Assembly (NCBI GenBank): GCA_003344405.1
Contig: NOWV01000015.1
Location: 310,001-374,000, forward strand
From: Trichoplax sp. H2
Taxonomy: Eukaryota; Placozoa; Uniplacotomia; Trichoplacea
Direction: 5' to 3'
DNA length: 64,000 bases
This document shows, piece by piece, positions 22,301 through 34,300 of this stretch; position 1 is the first letter of the stretch; every line of letters begins with the position of its first letter. Made by a program: the position numbers and the translations under genes. The notes beneath the pieces were generated by a model, which was not told the DNA's origin, searched no databases, and saw only the letters and a program-made list of their open reading frames with translations.

Positions 22301-25300
22301 TATTTTCATGTAAGGAAAAGCGTGTACTATCGATAGCCTAATAACAAATGCACTTCCAACCAGATTTGTAACTACATGATCCAAATTTTGCTCGTGCGAG
22401 CAGAAATTAGTAAGCAATTATCATTTTTATCCAATTATATTATATTTCTTGTAGCTATACTGAGTAAATACATATGTAACTTTAAATAGGAGCCACAATG
22501 GCGATATTATTAGATAGGCTTACATCGAATTCGCTATCCATTCTATATCTATCTTACTCTACCTATTGGCATAGACAACTGCATATTTTGATAATGTTAT
22601 CTAATTATTTTGCTTTATTTTTACGTAAGCGCTTATAAATTAGCTGATTTTCCAATAAAAATTGCGATTTTTATGCTTTAGTCTGACAAGAGAACTGTTT
22701 TATATTTATTGCAAATTTCTAATAACAGGTAAATATCAGTACTTAAAATCCTATCATAGGTTAATTGTGAGGTGGATAGGCCTGAATGTGGGTTAATGAA
22801 AGTTAAATGATCGTTTTAAATTCAGCTTGTAATAAGAAAGAACAAAATTAATTGCCGTAAAACCCCTGAGCATAAGAGTAACAATTATTTCTATCTATAA
22901 CGGTGATTAAAAATAAAATCACTTGCTTGAAGCAACCCTGGTATTTGGCTATCAATTTAGTAAAGGCAATAGACAAAGTAACAAAATCATTCACTTTGAA
23001 TCTCATTCATTTAATCATTTTTCCCTAGGCTAATCTTATGATAACTCTTTCCATGAGAGACTATCCTTGTTCCTCCGCTTTTACCAAAGTATCTGGTCAT
23101 AAAAATTAAATTTTAATACTAAGTGTTACAGTGTTATATACTGTATTACAGTAGAAATATCTATGTTTGGATAATTCTGTTAGACCATCCTTATTTAGTT
23201 AACTTCTAATTTAGATATACTGTGTTTTAATATAGCATTGACTTTTTAAGACAGTGACACTTTGTCACGGTACGAACTACCGTGAAGAAATAGCTATCTA
23301 AATTTGGTTAATATAATATAATCTAAAGTGTTACAGTCGATATTAAGCCATTGGAAAATTTTCTAGTTTTAGAACAAAGTACTGGCTCATAAATTCGTAA
23401 AGTGAACATTTATTGGAGAAATTTGCTTATAGGATTAACGATAAATCCCTTCTTATCAGTTCTCTCATTATTAGAAAAAAATCTAAATTGACAACAAGAT
23501 TATATTAGAAACTTGAAAGCATTGGTTAACAAATTTTTACCACTATTAGCTGTAATGATTAAAGTTAATTACAGTATTTATGTATTAAATTAGCATATAG
23601 AACTTTGCCTATGCAAAGGCACAAATATATATGTACTATCTCTGAGTTAGATCTGATCTGTTTAATAATAAATGTACGAGTATATAATTATAATAATTTT
23701 AATATTTAGGTAAAATAAATGAAGATCAGCTAGCAGAAAAGTTAAAAAGCTTGTATCAAATTCTTAGTGGTTCAAAAGTCTTTTCCAATGAATTGCCCAG
23801 CATTCTGGATAATATTAATAGACTCTTTGAAGGTAACAAACGAATTTCAGCTTAATACCAATCCTTAAATTTGACAAACAGCTATTGTAGCATTAATTTT
23901 CCCTTAAAAATATCAGAGAATAGAATAAAGTCATTACATAATCAATTATGTGGTAATCTAATCGTATTCTTATCGAATTATTCTAGAGGATAAGAAAGTA
24001 GGAAATAATCTATTTGTTTTTGATGATATTTGGCATCCTTCATATTATAATTATTTTAAATTTGCTAAAAAATCAATCGCTACATCAAGAGAAATTAATC
24101 CAAATAATAAATTGCAGCCCTCAATCGAAATATCGGTAAGCACATTTAAATATTACTTAATATTGTAGTTTAAATATTTTTTATTCGTATTTCATTTTAA
24201 AGCAATAATTAATTTCATAATTAGAATTTTTACCCATCTCTCAATTAGCTAAGCTATATAGCACATTGAACGTGAATTTAGAATAAGGTATATAAAATAT
24301 ATTTATAGGAAGGTTTTACCGATATTGAAGTTCGTGAGGTTTTTAAGAAATATGAAAAAATAGAGAATGCCGAAATTTGCAAAGAGGAACCGTGGATTGA
24401 CGATATAATTATAGCTTCCGGAGGCTTACCTTTAGCTATTGGCTTAATTGGCGGCCTTGGTTTAAGAACCAATGAGCAGTGGAAAAATGCTCTTAATTCC
24501 ATCAGAGATGCGAAATGCCCCGTAAAAATTCCAAATTATGAAAATAATCTATGGGGAACAGTGGAGTTAAGCATAAAAAATTTAGGTGAACATGAGCAAA
24601 AATTTCGGCAACTTGGTGCCTTTAAATACCCAAAAGTATCCATTGATTCTATTACATCATTATGGCAGTGTGAAAAAGAAGTAGGACAAAGTATTTTGAG
24701 GAAATTTCATAGTAAATCATTGCTAAAATCTTTAGATTACGAAAGGTAAGAGCTATACATTGCATGCCAACGTTCATAATTTAATTCCTAGAACGCTTCC
24801 ATTTCCTGAATGTAATATTCTGCTAGTTCTTGATAGTAGCATAGTCGTGCCTATGACAGCAATACTGATTAGGAGGCATTAAAATCGCCTTCTATCACTT
24901 TATTTTAATCATTTGTAGTAGTAGCTCTGACAATGAAGTTGAAAGAGCTTTTATTGATCCAATATTAGTCTTTAATGTAATAAAGAATTGACCAAAAGAG
25001 TAGTTTGGCGTAGTACAAGACAGGCTCCATAATAAATTATTTACATCCCTTCTACAGGCACGTAGTTACTAATTCTTTCCTCAAAACAAAAAATCGTTGG
25101 TCTGTTCCTAGCCTTAGATAAGGCCTTGACATCAAGGATTAAAGTAGTTTCTTAGACATAAATTAATGCATATTACAATCTAGAGTAGAGCAGATCAATT
25201 TTTATATGTAGCTTTAGCGCGGTTACCTGCTAAATAGACTTGGCATTTGACAGGTAGTGTAGGTTTAAAATTCAAGAACTAATGTAGATCATTTTACACA

Positions 25301-28300
25301 TTTTCGATGGATGATGTCTACGCAATAATATCTGCTTTATTACCTAATTATAATCTAGACGTAAAATGGCGTAGTAAGCTTGTAATTCATCTTTTCGAAT
25401 TCTAAGCATTAATAGTCTCAACCGAATCATTTTTTATTAATCTTCTCAATATTTTATACTATTTATAATCCATTTAATTAATAATTTATCATTTTTAAAT
25501 CCAGTATGGTGAAATTTAGCAATCGATAACAGATAAAATTACTTGATTATAAGTCATCCAATTAAGTATCGTAGCCATCAATAAGAACCAACTATATATT
25601 CATAGTATATTTCTATAAATCGTGAAATATTCCAAAATCGATCTTTAAATATATATCTAAAAGTAACAAATATTAATGTCCAATGTATCTTCTTTTCTGA
25701 TATATATTATCTCTTGGAATGGGGCTATGATTGGCATAAAGTGATAACTGCGATTTGCATAACATGATGCTAAGCCATCTTCAAGTGCTTAATAGCGAAG
25801 AACAAACTCAAGAAGCGTATGAACAATCTTTAAATAAAAAGTTATTCGAAGGCTATTTGTGGCGATGCAATGGAAAGTGGAGTCAGTATCCTGAAACCGA
25901 TGTATATTTTTATCATAATATTATCGATCATGCTATAAAGGCAAATAATCATGAACTTTTAAAAAGTTTAATGAGCGATTTCCACTGGATGTCAGTCAAA
26001 TTGAAAGTATTCCAGACAATTTATAAACTATGCATTGATATCGAGAAATATATCAAGTACTTAGCTTCCAGAAAAGAGGTAAATTCAACTAAACTATAAT
26101 CATTTCTTCCAAAAAGCGCTAAGAAAAGTGAGATAGTTTTAAACTAGAAACTAATAAAATAGCTTTCATTTCTAGCTGCTGACACAAGCTAAAAATCATG
26201 TATGAATTATAAAACTGAGTTCTACACAAACCCTAACGTAAATGTATCACATTCTCTAATTAGAGCACGGTAACATAAAATATAATATATAGATTTGAAG
26301 ATATCAGATAACATATTTACCGAAAGAACGTGCTAAGCTATAATTCAACATAACAAAATATTACTTTAAATAGGCATCAATTAATTTTCCTTGTCCATGA
26401 GTTACATATATGAAAGTATATTTAGGCGAATATAAAATGCGCTCATCGGTGTAACAACAAGTGTGAAAGTTATATGAATAAATTAAATGCTCATGATAGT
26501 ACATAAATGTTTAATTTACTATCATACGTTTAACTTCCTTGGCTGCTTCAGGATAAAATTGGATAGTTTAATACTAGAAAGTATTGCAAAAGTATACAAT
26601 TCTAACTACTAACCCAAAATTGTAATGGAATTTTTAGGACAACGAAAATTACAAAATCTTACTTTCATTACTCCATCAACATGAATACTATTTAGATTTA
26701 GAATCCAAGGACTTGGTTCAGTTTTTACTCATAATCGCATTTAACAACGACAGTACGTGGATTACTAACATGGCAACTACTCTAGCCAGTCAATGTTCTG
26801 AAAGCGGCAAATATTGGATGATAGCAGGGTAAGCAAAAGCTAATAATGGCTGATTTAAATAGCATCGTAATCATCAATAATATGATAGATGATTGAAATA
26901 CTAGCTAAAATTAGCCATGATCAGATTGATACACTGTATAGAAAAGCTTTATGGAGGCAACTTAAAGGAAATTAGCCCCTATTCTGGCAGTTTACTAACT
27001 CAAATTCTTCGTCATACCAGCCACAATCCGGTATTAGTTCATTAGATAAATCGATTGCTCCTCATCACACAGGTCTTTCTAGAAGGACTTTGTAGAATAG
27101 TCCATACTTACAAAGCGCATGACGACTTCACTTAATTAAAATCACTATAAATGCATAACATATAGACTACATTAATTCGTACAAGCGAAACACCAACTGT
27201 GAAAACCAATATAGCATGTTATGTATTCAGAGAATTGAAGCAATTATGTCAAGCAAAACTAAGCAATTAATTATTTCAGTACGTAGCACTACCAAAAGAC
27301 AAAAGACAGAAATCATGATAAATCAGTGCAGCGTAAATATTTTATCTACCACACAAAACAGAATACAACGTTGTCATATAATTACGATGTAAAATAATTA
27401 GATTACAATCACAAGATATACAAATCATAGTAATGCCAAAATAAGCAGACAAAGAATAGAATCAAAAGCTTCATACTTAAACATTATACGCGCAATGGAT
27501 TATATTAGCAAAACGTAATTCAGCAAGTGATAATGCAGTAATATTCTATAATTCTACAGTATACCATAGTTGCAGTATACAAAATCCTAGCATTATAGCG
27601 ACATTTGTGCATCAAAATAGCACGTTATCCACTACAGTAGGCTACATAGCATATACCATCTCAGCCTAGGATAGTAATAAATGATTATAAATAACGACAT
27701 GAGGATAGAAAGTCCTACTAAAACTGAACTTAATAGCGTAAGTTTCTATATTAAAGCAGAAGACTATAGAAAGTGTCTGTTTTTGACAAATAAAAGAAAA
27801 ACTATCACTGATACAATATCACTATATTGCATATCAGTCGTTACTGTTGTGTTACTGTAAAAGAAATCGAATAAAAATTTAAAAATGAGATCATCATGAC
27901 CTACAGTAATAGAGTAACTATAATACTGTAGATAGTATATGCAAAAGAATAGATCAAAATATGAAAATTTTACCATAGTATGTAACAAACAGAACTAATT
28001 AGAGAGGTTATTATGGAATTGCTTTCATACAGCATAAAAGTATAGCAAGAATGAGCTAGCTATAAGCAAGAAAAAGTAATCAAAATACTTTCACTTCCAT
28101 GTTGAATATTTCAAATTAAACAAATCAGAATATCAATGTGGTACTGTTGATTCCTGAATTGTAATTAAATAATGATACGGTAATAACCAAAACTTGCAGT
28201 TATAATGTCGATAGAGTGCACGCTAGTTTTTCTCTTTTAATACTCGCAACACTATTTACAAGTTGTGTTGGAGGTAATCATATCTACTACCTCTTTAATA

Positions 28301-31300
28301 GACAATACCGTGCTTAAGCAGGAAATGATAGCAAAACTCTATATTCTTGTAATGTCTAGTACAATTAGCTATGATTATTACAATTCTAGATATAATCAAA
28401 GCAGAAAATTTTTAATAGAGCTATAAATCATAACGTCTTGTAGTAACCTGTTGTCACAAATTCAGCTTTATGATCGTCTAAACTTCGCTACCAGCCACTT
28501 CAGGACTCCTACTAACTAAGGAGAAATACTGTGAGTTTGACTAACTACAGACTCACAAGTACTATGAGTGGCTGGAAGGTTGTTTAGCTTTATGAGTTTT
28601 ATTCCAAGAGTACCCGAAAAGTATAGACCTTATTGTACAACAAAGAAATAGCAACTACGCGATGTAGTATCTGCTCGGCCTTATATACGATCCCCACACG
28701 TAGGTGGTCCAATATAGAGAAACAAGTTTTATATCATTTACTTGCATTGATATGAGAAATAAGACATAAATCATAATATGACTCAGTATATAGTCCAGTT
28801 ATAAACAACATTAATTATTCGTAACATCTCAAACTGGAGTAAATAAACAATACTAGTACAAACTCACGTCGCTTTGCTGACGGTTTACCGTAATGTATCC
28901 ATTTGTTAATAATTAACATATAGTATTACCATTCGACATTATATATATCCCGGTAATAGCCAGGCACTACTATATTCACAGCTATGCTTGTAGAATACTA
29001 CTTTTCAATAATGCATTGACGGATGAAACGCTATATTAAGATTAGTTAATGGTCCAAAGTACATGATAACTAATGTACGGTGATGGCCATACCAAGTTAA
29101 GATTAGCAGGTACTGTAAGATATCTACAGTGCGGTACAATGTCCTTAGCACTGTGATCAATTCTATACCAATCATTATAATGTGTTTAAAGAACGCTTGG
29201 GTATGCAAGCAAAGCTTGCTCTGTCGATAAGTGCTGTTATAAGAAAATGCAACAATCAAAACGGCTGTGTAGGAAACTCTATAAAGATTCTATGTTTATT
29301 CAATTTTCATTAGAGTATTACTTCAAATCAAAATTGAAAGGTCCAGTGGCCACCCTTAGCGATATAAGGAATACCATTTTTAAAAATCAGTACTCTGCAG
29401 AAATTACTACCTTAGAGCTATTCGTTTTACATGAAGAAATCTGGAGCTAAAAGGTCCTGTAAGAATCTTATACTGATCTATTGAAATGAACCCATAATCA
29501 GAATCATCTAACAGTAGTATAAATACCCCCGCGCTGCTCGTTTCAAGGGAGGGTGGGATTGGTGCTAAGTTAAAACTAGCAGTGAACATCATCATCGTAA
29601 ACGCAATTAATTCAGATTTCCATTAACATCTAATGTAATAAACAATTTTAGGAGGATGGAAAACTAATCCACAAAAATATAAACAGTTTTGGGAGAACAA
29701 CAAACTAACCTACAAAAGTAAGATGACAGCATCGCAACACCTGTTTATCTAACAAAAATTCTTGACATTAACTTCATTACTAAACCTTGATGCCTTGATT
29801 ACTGAGTTACTAATAACGAGTTATTTGTGAAAATGTCCACGTAAGAAATTAAGCTTAACAGTAGTAAGAGTGAAGATGGCGGTACGAAACCTGAGGGGAT
29901 TAGTGGTGTCAAAGATTTTACTTATTGGCGTTGGATAGGCAAAAGTCGGTAATTTAGAGACGATAAATGAAACCCAAAGTGGGAATATAAGAAAAATTAA
30001 GTAATGAACGATTTTAATGCGCCGCAATAGTGAGACGATTTACTAAGTAACTACCTCAGTATAGGGATAAAAATAGTACTTATAACGATTCTGGATGAAA
30101 CTAAAGGCAAATGTGTTAATATCAACTAGACATACAAGGGAAGAAACAGTTACGTCTAACTGGATGGAATCCAAGACAATAGGCACGAGTCAATCCGATA
30201 CTATACCTCGCTATTGCGTCAGAGAAGATGGCTTGAGTATTATTAATGCACGAAAGATTACAGATGCAAAATTTGCCATCAAGGTAGGTCTTTTAAGCTC
30301 TTAAGAGGTAATAATTCATAAATATTCCTTACGTTATTTTCATAGGTATAATATTTCCAGCTATAGGTGTTGAATAATCTTCTTTCTATAAAATATCATC
30401 AATCATTCAGATACAAGACTATGATACTGGAGAAATTAAATTTGACCTGCCAGTCTCCAAAAGAAATATTAAAGAAGTTAAAATTTCAGCAGATGGAAAT
30501 TGGCTTGCTTTCTTAATGCACATATCTCAGACTGCAAAAGGATCTATGCTTTTGGTGTTATGACATTACAACTTAAATCTGAACATATAAGCAAAACGCC
30601 AAAATACACTATATGGGAATTACCGAGACTATTAAAGCCACTAGTTTTCAATATATTACAATGACTTTCCAGTATTGTCTCTGTGCTAGTGACATATGAG
30701 AACTCGATTTCTCAGCTATACTCTGTAGACAACTGATTAATGGCTACATATTTTCTTCACGCTACGACCCCTGAACGCTTCTTAAGCAATTAATACTTTT
30801 ATTTTATGACCACACTGGCTTAAATAGACTTCTACAGTGAATTCCAGTGTCAATTAGCGTGAATACTTATTTTGCAATATTTTTCAAGTTATACTAATAG
30901 ATATCTAAAATTACTAAATAGATAGGAGTATGTCGATATTAAGGAACTTAGGGCGTTGAAATGCTTTTCCTCCGTCCATATACGGTTCGATTATATTACA
31001 TAGACTAGTATGCCCTTCAATCTACAGTACAGTAAATTAACTCGTAACAATTTGTATTTTATATCATAATTCTACTAATAAAGCATTAACTACAAGCCTA
31101 GCTAAATTAAGTATGGCATATAACCTTGCTTAGACTGCTCTAAGGCATTCATTATTCATCAATTAATGATTACTTAACTAGTAACGTACTACCTTAATAG
31201 CAACATAAAATTATTTGCGTGATATACATGAAATGATATTAGCCATCAATAGTTTGTAAGAATTTACCTGCTTTATTCATATAATGCATTAACAAGAGGT

Positions 31301-34300
31301 AAAAGGACTGTTTTTTTAGTAGATTTGTCACTTAAGTGACTTCAGAAATTCGAGACTTGCATTATGACATGTGCATTTATATTGTGACTGTTTGAGATTT
31401 CAGAATGGCATGCCTGGCAGAAAAAAACTCTGAATTAATTCAATAGCCAATGAATTAGAGATATAAATACCATGATTAATTATTATAACATCAATTTACT
31501 ACGATTATACAATTATGCTCGCCATCAAAATCGTCAATTTCAATTACTATATAATTATGAAGACTGTTATCTGTCTAAACTTGAAAAAATTAAAAACTTT
31601 ATTACGAGCCTACTTTCAGATCTTTCCTTCTCGATGTAACCCTACTGACTACGACTCAAAGTGCCGACGATTTGAGATTGTCAATATGTCAAAGCAATTA
31701 TACGTCTACTCACAATATTGTAGAGCGAAGTCAAATTGTAGTCATAAAAATAGCTAGTATATATCGTAGATGATCCATTTAGCGAATTCAAATTTTGAGA
31801 ATAAAAACAGCAATATTACTCGCATCTGATACATTTGGCATAAATGTAAACGGACAAGTTTAGACACGATTTATTTGAGATCTTGTGATTATGTTAGAAA
31901 TATAGACATTAAAATCTACTAATTATAAATGGATGCAATCTGTTGCAATCTGTTGTGTTCAAATAAATACTAGGAATATTGAGATAAATATCGTAGCTAT
32001 ATAAAAAAGGCTGAAGAGATATTAAGAACAAACAGAACTTTGCAAAGAGCAACAATCACTTCCAAAATTTTATTTAAAACTAGAGAAAAATACTGCTTTA
32101 TTTTGACTTAAACAAATTAGAAATTCGTGTAATGATTCCGGTTAATTGCAGTTGCGAGTAATAGGAGACTACTACGCAGTCATTGCAATTCACTTAAAAG
32201 AATTACGATATAGGCAGAATTACTGCTTCAACCAACGAAACTACTGAAAAGTTACTCACAGCACCTTGAGCTTTTTATTATTTGCTGGCTGGAACTAAAC
32301 TTGAACTACTTTCTACTGAACTATGGCACCTTTATATGCTACACAAAGTAGTTAGTGGTATCAGACTATCAAATTACTATTCTATTCGTAAAGTATTTTA
32401 AATAAAACTATCAATTAAACACATATGATCAGATAAATTGTACTTTAGATTTCCGAATACTACTAAATTAATAACAACCATAATTGTTACTACCATTTAA
32501 ACCTTTCGACGGTCTATAATATTATATAACTATATAAAAATACCAAGACAGATCAAAAGTTACAAATTAGAAGCTAGATCAAAATGTCTGAGTTTATATG
32601 TTATACTCGATAGCCAAGTAATATTATTTCTATTTTGTTTCATAATCAAAATAAGCTATAAGCTTTTATCATAGTTATAGCATAAGTTATATGCGACTAA
32701 ACGTATCATAGAAGTTACGTTCTAACATCGTATAATTTTTAACACAGTTATGCTACAGAATATTCCTAAGCTCTAACCCGAATTAAAAAGTCAGATTTAA
32801 TATACTACGACACTAAGAAAAACCAACTGTAGTTAAACCATTTTAAGTTTATCTTTTAAAGCTACAATACTTATTATAATACAAAACTTGATAAAGGATT
32901 TTAAAATTAATCTTCATTACAAAAGTTGATAAAAACTAGCCACTTATTTATACAATTCTAAATTCTAATTAATCTATGCAGATACTTAAACTATTATTAC
33001 ATTCAAAAAGGTACATACATGGGAGGTCTATGACAAAAATGGCATGAAGCATCTGCAATTTCAATTTATTCCTTCCAAAAGTCAGCCCATGGTAGCGCAA
33101 TTAATTACTGTGGATGGCAGAAAAGATCCCATAGTAAGAAATACAATTTTCTGGTGTTTATTTTAATCAATCAGCGATAAGTTTAGATTACTTAATATCC
33201 GTAGCATTGACTTACATGCTTGAGAAGAATTGCAAATTAATTTTAATTAACAATATTTTTATGGACATGTGGAGGTCTGCTAATCGAAGAATTCCTTTAT
33301 TAATTAAATAGCTTTGGAAAATTCATGACTCGCAAATAGAATTCCGGCAGGAACTTAAGTTGCGTTCAATGTGGATAGAACGTATTAAATTTGTATTCAA
33401 ACCCAAAAGGAATGCCTATCGACCCTTACTTTGGGGCGAAGATATCATTGAAAATTTCCAGACTGATGACCAAAACAAGAAACACAACCATGAGTGCATT
33501 CCAAAATGCCGGATCATATTAGGAAATATATCAAAGAATCGCTCAACAAATGAGGCAGATCTACAGTCAAGTTTAGCAAATTCCACAAGATTAATATTGC
33601 CATTGCACTTCCCTCGTAAAGGTAGTAAAAACACGACAGCATTCATAACCCTGTTACAGTTATTAATCATGTAGAGTCTCGGACCGAGATTGCAAACTAT
33701 TGAATATACATCTCAGTACTTTTATTAGCTAGATCTTGAGTCATATAACAATATTTCCATACTAATATAATCTATTATCAAAATCACAGCAGGACTTGAC
33801 ACAAATACTGAAGCAGGCGAGCGATTACGAAGTATCGACTATATTTATAAGAAGAAACTGATTGTCGTAAGATATAAGAAAGCGCTAGGATATCTACCAA
33901 TTAAGCACCAATCTGGCGAACCAATGGACTTAACGGAAAAATATACAGACCAATTTAAATTAGTCTTCTTTAGTGAAGATAACATTGCAAGCATTGCTAT
34001 CTCAGCAGATCAACAATTTATAGCAGTATTAATGTACTGGAAGATTGTTGTAAGTTTTATCAGCGATTTCGATAGATTACATTATATGTATACCTATCTA
34101 CTCACCTTAGGTTCTTAATACTTGAACTTGTTCAAGTTATACAGCTCATGTTTGGACAACTTCTTTGCTTCGAATAGATAATTAAGCTCCAAAATGATAG
34201 CATTTGCTACTATGAAACCATCTATTGCGTAGAAAAAATTCACGATATCACATTCGTACCTGGCATGAGCGGCCTATTTGCTTATGACAAAGTTTCTAAG

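Larger units (their letters stand above)
20746..26828 (+). other. NB-ARC, winged-helix and helical-domain exons of B2
   Basis: Six exons carry the nucleotide-binding region in APAF1 order: the hhGR-like entry (IVPDSHYIRREKW) and P-loop in the first, WLDIGKINEDQLAEKL across the next junction (APAF1 has an equivalent W-x3-G), Walker B and sensor in the third, GLPLA and winged helix in the fourth, LHNMMLSHL plus the superhelical part in the fifth (25742-26078) and KILLSLLHQHEYYLDLESK in the sixth (26638-26828). This half alone is diagnostic of an APAF1/NLR-type STAND ATPase, independent of the uncertain joins at its ends. Confidence 0.85.
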
